Of a DNA stretch of 64,000 nt, positions 25,264-33,762 are shown piece by piece. The notes beneath the pieces were generated by a model, which ran no database searches, was not told the DNA's origin, and saw only the letters and a program-made list of their open reading frames with translations. Position numbers and translations under genes: made by a program. The DNA is taken from assembly GCF_017916455.1 (NCBI RefSeq), contig NZ_JAFMSY010000001.1:2153977-2217976 (forward strand). The letters are read 5' to 3'. The stretch is from Nocardioides xinjiangensis (GTDB taxonomy: Bacteria; Actinomycetota; Actinomycetes; Propionibacteriales; Nocardioidaceae). How positions within the stretch are numbered: position 1 is the first letter of the stretch; each line of letters opens with the position of its first letter.

Positions 25264-26700
25264 TCAGGAGTCGAAGCCGAGCCCGGCCCGGTCCAGGGCG
25301 CGCAGGAACGCATTGCGCCGCCCCTCCCGGTGGTCGGCGCGGTCGAGCGACCACCGCGTCAGGTTGATGCCCGCCGACGCCAGCGGCTCCGGCGGGAAGG
25401 GCAGCGGCCGGTCGTCGACCATCCGCAGCTGGGTGCGCCGCGTGGGCTCGCCGGCCAGCAGGTCGAGCAGCACCTCGGCGGCGAAACGAGTGGCTCCCAC
25501 GCCGAGGCCCGTGAAGCCCGCCGCGTGCGCGACCCGGCCGCCGTGCGTGAGGCCGTAGAACGCGGCGAACTGCGTGGAGGTGTCGATCGCGCCTGCCCAC
25601 CGGTGGGTGAACCGGACGCCCTCGAGCTGCGGGAAGGTCGCCAGGAAGTGTGCGGCCAGGCGGGCGTGGCTCTGCGGACGGTCCTCGTGACGCACGTGCA
25701 GCCGCCCCCCGGCCGGGTAGACGGCGTCGTAGCCGCCCCACAGGATCCGGTCGTCCCTGGTCAGGCGCGAGTAGTGGAACTGGTTGGCGAGGTCACCGAG
25801 TCCCTGGCGGCCGGCCCAGCCCACCGAGGCCAGCTGCTCCGCCGACAGCGGCTCGGTCATCAGCACGTAGTCGTAGACAGGGACCGTCATCAGCCGGTTG
25901 CGTCGCACCAGCGACGAGAACACGCTCGTCGCGAGCACGACGTGGTCGGTGGTCACCCTCGCGCGGTCGGTGGACACCTCCACGACCGTGCCTGACCGCC
26001 GGATGCCGGTGACGGCGGAGTGCTCGTGGACCTCCACGCCGAGCTCGCTGGCGGCCCGCGCCAGCTCGAGGGCCAGCCGGGCGGGGTGCACGAGCGCGGT
26101 CGTGTCCGGCTCGAGGGCACCGCCGAGGAAGAGCGGGCTGTCGACCTCCGCCCGCACCTGCGCGGCGTCCAGCACGGACGTCGAGCCCTCGAGCCAGGCC
26201 AGCTGGTGCTCCTCCACCGCCACCGACAGCGCTCCGGTGCGCTCCCACTCGCACGCGAGGCCGAGGTCGCGCACGTCGGCCTCGAAGGCATCGAGGTTCT
26301 CGGCGCCGAGCCGCTCGAGGACGTCGTGCTCCTCGGGCCAGCGCGCGCGCCCGTTGTCCGCGCCGTGGGTCAGCGAGGCCTCGCAGAACCCGCCGTTGCG
26401 CCCCGAGGCGGCCCAGCCGACCGTCTGGGCCTCCAGCAGCACGACGCGCCGGCCGGGGTCGCGCCGCTTCGCGTGCACCGCCGACCAGAGGCCGAGGTAG
26501 CCGCCGCCGACGACGGTGAGGTCGGCGTGCGTCGGCGCGGTGAGCGCGGGGTACGCCGGCCCGGGGCCGGCGTCCTGGAGCCAGAAGACGCCGAGCTCGC
26601 TGTCCACCAGCGCCTCGGCGACGAGCCGCGGGTCGGGCGCGTGCCGTTCGTACGCCGTCAGGTGGCGACGCGTGCCGGCGGACGGTGCCCGGGACCTCAC
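25264..26700 (-). CDS. FAD-dependent amine oxidoreductase (PuuB/DAO-like)
   Basis: This 478-residue DAO-family flavoenzyme has the FAD motif LTVVGGGYLGLWSAVHAKRRD, then WAASGRNGGFCEASLTHG, the signature of gamma-glutamylputrescine oxidase-like proteins, and a C-terminal HAAGFTGLGVGATRFAAEVLLDL. It probably oxidises a (glutamyl)polyamine or N-methyl amine, releasing an aldehyde. GTG at 26700 overlaps the aminotransferase stop (GTGA). Last gene of the minus-strand half of a polyamine/GABA-type locus. Confidence 0.83.
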   Translation of the reverse strand: MRSRAPSAGTRRHLTAYERHAPDPRLVAEALVDSELGVFWLQDAGPGPAYPALTAPTHADLTVVGGGYLGLWSAVHAKRRDPGRRVVLLEAQTVGWAASGRNGGFCEASLTHGADNGRARWPEEHDVLERLGAENLDAFEADVRDLGLACEWERTGALSVAVEEHQLAWLEGSTSVLDAAQVRAEVDSPLFLGGALEPDTTALVHPARLALELARAASELGVEVHEHSAVTGIRRSGTVVEVSTDRARVTTDHVVLATSVFSSLVRRNRLMTVPVYDYVLMTEPLSAEQLASVGWAGRQGLGDLANQFHYSRLTRDDRILWGGYDAVYPAGGRLHVRHEDRPQSHARLAAHFLATFPQLEGVRFTHRWAGAIDTSTQFAAFYGLTHGGRVAHAAGFTGLGVGATRFAAEVLLDLLAGEPTRRTQLRMVDDRPLPFPPEPLASAGINLTRWSLDRADHREGRRNAFLRALDRAGLGFDS

Positions 26701-28067
26701 CCGGCCGCCGCGCCGAGCGCCGCGTCGAGGATCGCCAGTCCGTCGCGGGCCTCCTCGTCGGTGATGGTCAGCGGCGGCACGACGTGGATGCGGTTGTGGT
26801 TGCTGAAGGGCAGCATCCCGCGCTCGCGGCAGCCCGTCACCACGGCGCTCATCTCCGGGCTGGCGCCCCCGTAGGGCGCGAGCGGCGTCCGGCTCTCGCG
26901 GTCGGCCACCAGCTCCACGGCCCAGAAGGCGCCGGTGCCGCGCACCTCGCCGACCCACGCGTGCTTCTCCGCCAGCGTCCGCAGCCCCGGGCCGAGCACG
27001 TGCTCGCCGAGCCGCTCGGCGCGCGCCACGAGGTCGTCGTCCTCCATCGTCCGGATGGTCGCGACGGCGGCCGCGCAGGCCAGCGGGTGGCCGGAGTAGG
27101 TGAGGCCCCCCGGATAGGCGCGGTGGGCGAAGGTGGCGTGGACCGCGTCGCTGATGGCCACGCCGCCCAGCGGCACGTAGCCGGAGTTGACCCCCTTGGC
27201 GAACGTCAGCAGGTCGGGGACGACGGCCCCGGCGTGCTCGACGGCGAACCACCGACCGGACCGGCCGAAGCCCGACATGACCTCGTCGGCGATGAGCACG
27301 ATGCCGTGACGGTCGCAGATCTCCCGGACCCCCGCGAGGTAGCCCGGCGGGGGCACCATGATGCCGGCGGTGCCGGGTATCGCCTCGAGGACGATCGCGG
27401 CGATGGTGGAGGGTCCCTCCAGGCCGACGACCTGCTCGAGGTGCTCGAGCGCCCGCTCGCACTCCTCGGCCTCGGTGGTCGCGTGGAAGGCGCTGCGGTA
27501 GAGGAACGGCCCGAAGAAGTGGACGGTGCCGGCCGAGGCGTGGTCGCTGGCCCAGCGGCGAGGGTCGCCGGTCATGTTGACCGCGAGGTGGGTGCCACCG
27601 TGGTAGCTGCGGTAGGTGGTGAGCACCTTGTGCCGGCCGGTGTGCAGGCGCGCCATGCGGACGGCGTGCTCGTTGGCGTCGGCGCCACCGTTGGTGAAGA
27701 AGACGTGGTCGAGGTCGCCCGGCGTGTGCGAGGCGATCAGCCGGGCCGCCTCGGAGCGGGCGCCGTTGGCGAAGGCGGGCGCGATGGTGCACAGGGTCTC
27801 GGCCTGCTCCTTGATGGCGGCGACGACGCGCGGGTGCTGGTGGCCGAGGTTGGTGAAGACGAGCTGGGAGCTGAAGTCGAGGTAGCGGTGGCCGGTGCCG
27901 TCCCAGACGTGGCTGCCCTCGGCGCGCGTGATCACCATCGGGCTGATCTCCGCCTGCGCCGACCAGGAGTGGAAGACGTGGGCCCGGTCGAGCTCGTGGG
28001 TCCGGGCGGCGTCGTACGTCGGCGCGAGGTCCGCGGTGCGGGTGGCCGGCTCCAGGACGTCAGTCAT
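26697..28067 (-). CDS. Class III (omega) aminotransferase
   Basis: This 456-residue PLP enzyme has a small N-terminal domain, DHVFFTNGGADANEHAVRMAR (cofactor phosphate region), GIVLIADEVMSGFGRSG (Asp contacting the pyridine N) and TFAKGVNSGYVPLGGVAIS (Lys forming the Schiff base). It moves an amino group from a terminal amine such as putrescine, GABA or beta-alanine to a keto acid. The start ATG at 28067 overlaps the mmsA-type gene's stop by 8 bases. Its partners suggest amine catabolism; the exact donor is not predictable. Confidence 0.87.
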   Translation of the reverse strand: MTDVLEPATRTADLAPTYDAARTHELDRAHVFHSWSAQAEISPMVITRAEGSHVWDGTGHRYLDFSSQLVFTNLGHQHPRVVAAIKEQAETLCTIAPAFANGARSEAARLIASHTPGDLDHVFFTNGGADANEHAVRMARLHTGRHKVLTTYRSYHGGTHLAVNMTGDPRRWASDHASAGTVHFFGPFLYRSAFHATTEAEECERALEHLEQVVGLEGPSTIAAIVLEAIPGTAGIMVPPPGYLAGVREICDRHGIVLIADEVMSGFGRSGRWFAVEHAGAVVPDLLTFAKGVNSGYVPLGGVAISDAVHATFAHRAYPGGLTYSGHPLACAAAVATIRTMEDDDLVARAERLGEHVLGPGLRTLAEKHAWVGEVRGTGAFWAVELVADRESRTPLAPYGGASPEMSAVVTGCRERGMLPFSNHNRIHVVPPLTITDEEARDGLAILDAALGAAAG

Positions 28068-29619
28068 TGCGCGGGAACCCCAGCTCGAGGCCGCCCTCGG
28101 GGCGGTTGGCCGGGTCGATCCACCGGGTGGTGACGACCTTGCCGCGGGTGAAGAAGTGGACGCCCTCCGTGCCGTGGGCGTGGGTGTCGCCGAGGAGCGA
28201 GCGCTTCCACCCGCCGAACGAGTAGTAGGCGACCGGCACCGGGACCGGCACGTTGACGCCGATCATCCCGACGGTGACGTCGGCCTCGAAGCGACGGGCC
28301 GCCCCGCCGTCGTTGGTGAACACCGCCGTGCCGTTGCCGTACTCGTTGGCGTTGACCAGCGCCACGGCCTCGTCGTAGGAGCCGACCCGGACGACGGACA
28401 GGACGGGTCCGAAGATCTCCTCCCGGTAGACGTCCATGTCCGGGGTGACCTCGTCGAACAGGGTGGGGCCCAGCCAGAACCCGTCCCGGCCGCCGCGCGC
28501 GGCCACGTCGCGGCCGTCGACGACCACCTTGGCGCCGGCCGCCTCGCCGGAGTCGATGAACGAGCTGACCCGGTCGCGGTGCGCCCTGGTGACCAGCGGG
28601 CCCATGTCGGCCTCGCGGGCGCCGTCGCCGGCCGCTCGGGTGGCGTCGGCGCCACCGTCGCCCACGAGCAGCGTCCGGGTCCTGTCGGCGACCCGCGCGA
28701 CGAGCTCGTCCCCGATCGGGTCGACCGCCACGAGCACGCTGATCGCCATGCAGCGCTCGCCGGCGCTGCCGTAGCCGGCGTTGACGGCAGCGTCCGCGGC
28801 GAGGTCGAGGTCGGCGTCGGGGAGCACGACCATGTGGTTCTTCGCCCCGCCGAGGGCCTGCACGCGCTTGCCGTGCCGGCTCGCGGTCTCGTAGACGTAC
28901 TCGGCGACGGGAGTCGACCCGACGAAGCTGATCGCCTGCACGTCGGGGCTGGTGAGCAGCGCGTCGACGGCGCTCTTGTCGCCGTGCAGGACGTTGAAGA
29001 CCCCGTCGGGCAGGCCCGCCTCCTGCCAGAGGGCGGCGAGCCAGGTGGCGGCGCTCGGGTCCTTCTCGCTGGGCTTGAGCACGACGGTGTTGCCGGCCGC
29101 GATCGCGATGGGGAAGAACCACATCGGGACCATCGCCGGGAAGTTGAACGGGCTGATGATGCCGACCACGCCGAGCGGCACCCGCTTGCTGTGCACGTCG
29201 ACCCCGGTCGAGGCCTCCTCGCTGTGCCCGCCCTTGAGCAGGTGGGAGATGCCGCAGGCGAACTCCACGACCTCCAGCCCGCGGGCGATCTCGCCCAGCG
29301 CATCGGAGTGCACCTTGCCGTGCTCCGCGCTGATGATGGCGGCGAGCTCCTCCTTGCGGCGGTTGAGCAGCTCGCGGAAGGCGAACAGCACCTGGGTGCG
29401 CCGGGCGAGCGACGTGGTGCCCCACGCCCGCGCGGCGCGGGAGGCGGCGGCGATGACCTCGGCCGCGTCGGCCTCGCTGGCGAGGGCGACGCGGCGGGTC
29501 ACCCGGCCGGTGGCGGGGTTGGTCACGTCCGCCCAGCCGGCGGGGCTGCCGGTCAGCGCCGCTCCGTCGGCCCAGTGGACGATCTCGGTGGGGGTGTCGT
29601 TCGGCGCGCCGTCGGTCAT
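28060..29619 (-). CDS. mmsA: CoA-acylating (methyl)malonate-semialdehyde dehydrogenase
   Basis: This 519-residue aldehyde dehydrogenase superfamily member has GIISPFNFPAMVPMWFFPIA, QALGGAKNHMVVLPDADLD and GSAGERCMAISV (catalytic Cys, near residue 295). The usual ELGG general-base Glu is absent, as is typical for the CoA-dependent MmsA family, so the product is an acyl-CoA rather than a free acid. It would turn malonate- or methylmalonate-semialdehyde into acetyl- or propionyl-CoA. First gene of the minus-strand operon; CAGGAT lies 6 bases before the ATG as a possible -10. Confidence 0.88.
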   Translation of the reverse strand: MTDGAPNDTPTEIVHWADGAALTGSPAGWADVTNPATGRVTRRVALASEADAAEVIAAASRAARAWGTTSLARRTQVLFAFRELLNRRKEELAAIISAEHGKVHSDALGEIARGLEVVEFACGISHLLKGGHSEEASTGVDVHSKRVPLGVVGIISPFNFPAMVPMWFFPIAIAAGNTVVLKPSEKDPSAATWLAALWQEAGLPDGVFNVLHGDKSAVDALLTSPDVQAISFVGSTPVAEYVYETASRHGKRVQALGGAKNHMVVLPDADLDLAADAAVNAGYGSAGERCMAISVLVAVDPIGDELVARVADRTRTLLVGDGGADATRAAGDGAREADMGPLVTRAHRDRVSSFIDSGEAAGAKVVVDGRDVAARGGRDGFWLGPTLFDEVTPDMDVYREEIFGPVLSVVRVGSYDEAVALVNANEYGNGTAVFTNDGGAARRFEADVTVGMIGVNVPVPVPVAYYSFGGWKRSLLGDTHAHGTEGVHFFTRGKVVTTRWIDPANRPEGGLELGFPRND

Positions 29620-29757
29620 GCGCACATCCTGCGCCGCCGCCGGCACCCCCGACGGGTGTCGGATCGTAGGCTTTGGGCGTCCCGCGTGGACATTCCGTCG
29701 GCATCGCCGGGCGTAGGCTGCTCGCGTGCTCCCGGGTGTGGGCGAGGTGAGGTCGAC

Positions 29758-31365
29758 ATGATGGCCGGCGTGACGCTGCGCGAGGCGCTGACCCTGCCCG
29801 AGCTCCGCCGGGCGGCGCCCGAGCTGGTCGCCGGGGCGGCCGGCGCCGACCGTCCGATCCGGTGGGTGCACGCGACCGAGCGGCTCGACGTCGGCCGGCT
29901 GCTGCGAGCCGGCGACCTGCTGCTCACGATGGGCACCGGCCTCCCGCCCGACGACGACGTGGCGGGCCTGTCGGCGTTCGTCGACGAGCTCGCCGACGTC
30001 GGGAGCGCCGGGATGGTCGTCGAGCTCGGCCGCAGGTGGGACTCGGCCCTCCCCGACGCACTCGTCGACGCCTGCGAGCGGCACCGGCTGCCCCTGGTCG
30101 CGCTGCACCGCGAGACCCGGTTCGCCGCGCTGGCGCAGGAGATCGGCGAGCGGGTGGTCGACCAACAGCTCACCGAGCTCCGCGAGGCCCAGCGGGTGCA
30201 CGAGACGTTCACCGAGCTGAGCTTCGCGCAGGCGGGCCCGGTCGAGATCCTGCAGGCGGTGCAGCAGCTGGCCGACGGCCCGGTGGTCGTCGAGAACGCC
30301 CACCACCGGCCGCTGGACTACTTCGCCGGCCCCGGCGACGCCGGAGGGTTCCTCGACGGATGGCCGGCGCGCTCGCGCCGGGTGGCGGTGGCGGGCCGCA
30401 CCGGCTGGGACGCCGCCAACGGGTGGCTGGTCACCCGGCTCGGCAGCGCCGACCAGGCCTGGGGCCGCCTCGTGATCGGCTCGCCGGACGGCCCCTCGCA
30501 GCGCCTGGCCGCCGTCGCCGAGCGCGCCGCCGCAGCCCTGGCGCTGCACCGCCTGCACGACCGCGACCGCGGCACGCTGATGCGGCGCACGCACCTGGAG
30601 CTGCTCACCGCGCTGACCGACGACCCGGACTCCGAGGACGTGCAGCGCCGCTGCGAGCTCGCAGGCTTCGCGGTACGACGGCGGGGCTTCGTCGGCGTCG
30701 TCGTCCGTCCGCGCATCGGCGGCTCCGCGCCCGCCGACCTCGACGACGTGGCGGCCACGGTGGTGCGCGCCGCCCACGGGCTCCGCGTGCCGGCGCTGGT
30801 CTGCGAGGTCGAGCGCGACCTGCGGGTGCTGCTCTCGGTGCCGGCGACGAGCGGGGCCGATGACCTCGTCGACCGCCTGGCGGCTCGCGTGGTGCCGCAC
30901 CACGACGTCCTCGTCGCCGCGGGGCGTCCCGTGCCCCGGCGTGCGGGCGTCGGGCTCACGCTCGCCGAGGCGGGCCAGGTCGCCGACGCCGCTCCCCAGT
31001 CGCCCCGCGACGAGGGCGCCGGTGTGCACCGCCTGGCCGACCTCCACCTGCGCGGCCTGCTGGCGCTCCTCGGCGAGGACGAGCGGGTGCGCCTGTTCGT
31101 CGAGCGCGAGCTCGGGGCGCTGCAGCAGCACGACCGGGCCGACCGGGCGCGCACCGAGCTCGTCGCGGCGCTGCGGGCGCTGCTGCTGCACCCCACCAGC
31201 AAGACCGAGGCCGCCGCGAGCCTGCACCTGTCGCGGGCCGCCTTCTACGACCGGCTGGCCCGCATCGAGTCGGTCCTGGGCGTCGACCTCGACGACCCCG
31301 ACGTCCGGGTCTCGCTCCACGTCGCGCTCGTGGCGGACGAGCTGTTCGCCGGGCCGCCGAAGTGA
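29758..31365 (+). CDS. PucR-family transcriptional regulator
   Basis: This 535-residue protein has an N-terminal purine-catabolism (PucR) domain (VTLREALTLPELRRAAPELVAG, AGDLLLTMGTGLPPDD), a GGDEF-like middle and a C-terminal PucR helix-turn-helix (LLLHPTSKTEAAASLHLSRAAFYDRLARIESVLG). It usually activates catabolic operons in response to a pathway compound. The ATG at 29758 follows GGTGAGG; a second ATG is adjacent. It is divergent from mmsA across 138 bases and so probably controls both halves of the locus. TAGGCT at 29714-29719 may be its -10 box. Confidence 0.87.
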   Translation: MMAGVTLREALTLPELRRAAPELVAGAAGADRPIRWVHATERLDVGRLLRAGDLLLTMGTGLPPDDDVAGLSAFVDELADVGSAGMVVELGRRWDSALPDALVDACERHRLPLVALHRETRFAALAQEIGERVVDQQLTELREAQRVHETFTELSFAQAGPVEILQAVQQLADGPVVVENAHHRPLDYFAGPGDAGGFLDGWPARSRRVAVAGRTGWDAANGWLVTRLGSADQAWGRLVIGSPDGPSQRLAAVAERAAAALALHRLHDRDRGTLMRRTHLELLTALTDDPDSEDVQRRCELAGFAVRRRGFVGVVVRPRIGGSAPADLDDVAATVVRAAHGLRVPALVCEVERDLRVLLSVPATSGADDLVDRLAARVVPHHDVLVAAGRPVPRRAGVGLTLAEAGQVADAAPQSPRDEGAGVHRLADLHLRGLLALLGEDERVRLFVERELGALQQHDRADRARTELVAALRALLLHPTSKTEAAASLHLSRAAFYDRLARIESVLGVDLDDPDVRVSLHVALVADELFAGPPK

Positions 31366-31414
31366 CGACACATCGTCGGGGCACGGGACGCGCTGCGCTG
31401 GGACGATGCTGCGC

Positions 31415-31750
31415 ATGAACCGTGTGCCCACCCGCGTGCTGGACGTCGCCGCCACCGTGCCGACCGCCCCCCTGGACGCCGCGACAGTCGTCACGGGCGC
31501 TCCGGAGGCCGGGTCACGCGCCCTCGCCGCGGTCGCCGGCGTCGAGGTGGGCGTGTGGGAGATGACGCCCGGCACCGCGACGGACGTCGAGGTCGACGAG
31601 GTGTTCGTCGTGCTGTCCGGCTCGGCGACGCTCACCTTCGGCGACGGGGAGCAGGTCGTCCTCGGCCCCGGCAGCGTCGTCCGGCTGCGAGCGGGCGAGC
31701 ACACCACGTGGGCCGTCCGCGAGACCATCCGCAAGATCTACGTCGCCTGA
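31415..31750 (+). CDS. Small cupin-domain protein (cupin_3/DUF861-like)
   Basis: This 111-residue single cupin contains GVWEMTPGTATDVEVDEVFVVLSGSATLTFGDG and VLGPGSVVRLRAGEHTTWAV, matching the (S)-ureidoglycine-aminohydrolase/EutQ-type cupin_3 pattern. Catalytic assignment is not possible; many such proteins sit in amine or nitrogen catabolic loci. The ATG at 31415 is chosen since GACGAT lies 7 bases upstream as a leaderless -10; ATG at 31406 is an alternative. It precedes the aldehyde dehydrogenase by 18 bases. Confidence 0.72.
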   Translation: MNRVPTRVLDVAATVPTAPLDAATVVTGAPEAGSRALAAVAGVEVGVWEMTPGTATDVEVDEVFVVLSGSATLTFGDGEQVVLGPGSVVRLRAGEHTTWAVRETIRKIYVA

Positions 31751-31768
31751 GCGCCCGGGAGGACTGCC

Positions 31769-33196
31769 ATGACCGAGACGATCCGCAACTTCATCGACGG
31801 CGAGCTCGTCGCCTCGGACACCACCGAGCACATCGAGCTGGTCGACCCGGTCACGGGGAAGCCCGACGGCCGATCGCCGGTCTCGACCCACGAGGAGGTC
31901 GACCGGGCGTACGCCGCCGCCGAGCGCGCGTCGGTGCAGTGGAAGCGCCTCACCCCGGGCCGTCGCCAGGCCCACCTCCTCGACGTCGCCGCGGCCGTTG
32001 CTGCACGGCGCGACGAGATCAGCGCGGTCCAGGCCCGCGACACCGGCCAGCCCGTGCGCCACGTCGCCAGCGAGGAGGTCGACCAGGGCGTCGACCAGCT
32101 GCGCTTCTTCGCCGGTGCGGCGCGGCTGCTGGAGGGCAAGTCGTCCGGGGAGTACCTCGAGGGCCACACCTCGGCGATCCGCCGCGAGCCGATCGGCGTG
32201 GTCGGACAGGTGACCCCGTGGAACTACCCCTTCGCGATGGCGATCTGGAAGATCGCCCCCGCCCTCGCGGCCGGCAACACGGTCGTGCTGAAGCCGAGCG
32301 ACACCACGCCACGCTCGACCGTGCTCCTGGCCGAGATCGCCGGTGCCGTGCTCCCGCCCGGCGTGCTCAACGTGGTCAACGGTGACGCCACTACCGGCCG
32401 CTACCTCGTCGAGCACCCCACCCCGGGGCTGGTCGCCATCACCGGCTCGGTGCGGGCCGGCATCGAGGTCGCCACCTCGGCCGCCAAGAGCCTCAAGCGC
32501 GTCCACCTCGAGCTCGGCGGCAAGGCGCCGGTCGTGGTGCTGCCGGACGCCGACCTGTCGCGCGCCGCGGAGCTGGTCGCCGCCGCCGCCTACTTCAACG
32601 CCGGCCAGGACTGCACCGCCGCGACCCGCGTGATCGTGCACAGGAGCGTCCACGACGAGCTGGTCGAGCTGCTGGTGAAGGAGGCCGAGGGCACCCGGCC
32701 CGGCCCGCCGTCGGACGAGGGAGCCGACTACGGCCCGCTCAACAACGCCGCCCACCTCGCGAAGGTCGAGGCGTTCCTCACCGGGCTCCCCGACCACGCC
32801 GACGTGCGCACCGGCGGCACCCGCGTCGGCGGCACCGGGTACTTCTTCGCGCCCACCGTGGTCACCGGCGTGCGCCAGGACGACCGCATCGTGCAGGAGG
32901 AGGTCTTCGGGCCGGTGCTGACGGTGCAGTCCTTCGACGAGGAGGCCGAGGCCGTGGCCATGGCCAACGGGGTGCCGTACGGTCTCGCGGCCAGCGTCTG
33001 GACCCGGGACGTCGGGAGCGCCGACCGGCTGACGCGCGAGCTCGACTTCGGCTGCGTGTGGGTGAACACGCACATCCCGTTCGTCTCCGAGATGCCTCAC
33101 GGCGGCTTCGGCCACTCCGGCTACGGCAAGGACCTCTCCGGCTACGGCTTCGACGACTACACGCGCGTCAAGCACGTGATGACCGCTCACTACTGA
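31769..33196 (+). CDS. Gamma-aminobutyraldehyde dehydrogenase-like aldehyde dehydrogenase
   Basis: This 475-residue NAD(P)-dependent aldehyde dehydrogenase is complete, with VTPWNYPFAMAIWKIAPALAAG, HLELGGKAPVVV (general-base Glu near residue 250) and FNAGQDCTAATRV (catalytic Cys). The GQDCTA sequence and FVSEMPHGGFGHSGYGKDLS at the C-terminus resemble aminobutyraldehyde dehydrogenases that make GABA from putrescine. GGGAGGA lies 5 bases before the ATG. With the amine oxidase, aminotransferase and mmsA nearby it completes a plausible polyamine breakdown set. Confidence 0.85.
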   Translation: MTETIRNFIDGELVASDTTEHIELVDPVTGKPDGRSPVSTHEEVDRAYAAAERASVQWKRLTPGRRQAHLLDVAAAVAARRDEISAVQARDTGQPVRHVASEEVDQGVDQLRFFAGAARLLEGKSSGEYLEGHTSAIRREPIGVVGQVTPWNYPFAMAIWKIAPALAAGNTVVLKPSDTTPRSTVLLAEIAGAVLPPGVLNVVNGDATTGRYLVEHPTPGLVAITGSVRAGIEVATSAAKSLKRVHLELGGKAPVVVLPDADLSRAAELVAAAAYFNAGQDCTAATRVIVHRSVHDELVELLVKEAEGTRPGPPSDEGADYGPLNNAAHLAKVEAFLTGLPDHADVRTGGTRVGGTGYFFAPTVVTGVRQDDRIVQEEVFGPVLTVQSFDEEAEAVAMANGVPYGLAASVWTRDVGSADRLTRELDFGCVWVNTHIPFVSEMPHGGFGHSGYGKDLSGYGFDDYTRVKHVMTAHY

Positions 33197-33278
33197 GTCC
33201 TCGCGGGCACCGGCGCCGCCACTCACCGGGGAGGACCACGCACGCCACCGCGATCCGCCCGTCGGGCATGCTGGTGGC

Positions 33279-33668
33279 ATGCGCTTCACCGAGCACGAGC
33301 TGACCGTCGCCGTCACAGCCGCGGCGAAGATCGTCGCCGGCGGCAAGGCGGGGCGTCGTCCCCGGGGGGAGGCCGCGTGGGAGGCGATGAGCAAGATCGA
33401 GCGCTACCACCTGCTCGAGGCCGTCGGCAGCCAGGTGCTGCCGGTGCTGCTCGCGCTGCCCGACGTCGAGGTGCCCGCCGGCACCCGACCGACGTTCACC
33501 GACGCCCAGATCACGAGGGCCGTCGAGGAGACGCTCGGCGAGAGCGGCGTCGGCAGGCTGCGGCAGAAGGTCGCCGTGGCGGCGCGGCTCACGCTCGTGC
33601 GAGCGGCCCTCGCCCAGCTCCCGGTGCGGCAGGACCCCGACGCGCTGGTCGTGCCCGACCACCCCTGA
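33279..33668 (+). CDS. Hypothetical helical protein
   Basis: This 129-residue soluble protein starts MRFTEHELTVAVTAAAKIV and is mostly predicted helix (LRQKVAVAARLTLVRAAL). I recognise no domain. Actinobacterial codon use throughout and the clear ATG support a real gene. Its stop codon is the first three bases of a short tandem repeat that fills the gap to the next gene. Function unknown. Confidence 0.6.
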   Translation: MRFTEHELTVAVTAAAKIVAGGKAGRRPRGEAAWEAMSKIERYHLLEAVGSQVLPVLLALPDVEVPAGTRPTFTDAQITRAVEETLGESGVGRLRQKVAVAARLTLVRAALAQLPVRQDPDALVVPDHP

Positions 33669-33722
33669 TCCGGTTCTGATCCGGCTCTCATCCGGCTCTC
33701 ATCCGGCCCCTGACCCGGCCCC
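33666..33722. repeat. Five degenerate 11-12-bp tandem repeats
   Basis: Consecutive units TGATCCGGTTC, TGATCCGGCTC, TCATCCGGCTC, TCATCCGGCCCC and TGACCCGGCCCC begin at the stop codon of the hypothetical gene. A short hairpin follows directly. It may be a slippage-derived spacer; regulatory meaning is unproven. Confidence 0.7.
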
Positions 33723-33739
33723 TGAGAGCGGCCCTCAGG
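33721..33739 (+). terminator. Short hairpin after the tandem repeat
   Basis: CCTGAG and CTCAGG pair as a 6-bp stem around a 7-base loop, 24 bases before the next start. It could end transcription of the hypothetical gene, but the stem is weak. Confidence 0.3.
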
Positions 33740-33762
33740 TCGGGCGCGTACCGTCGGGGGCG

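Noticed and set aside
28060-31734. 1224-codon minus-strand frame that would fuse mmsA to an upstream extension
   Set aside because: The upstream half is antisense to the PucR gene; mmsA has a clear own start at 29619.
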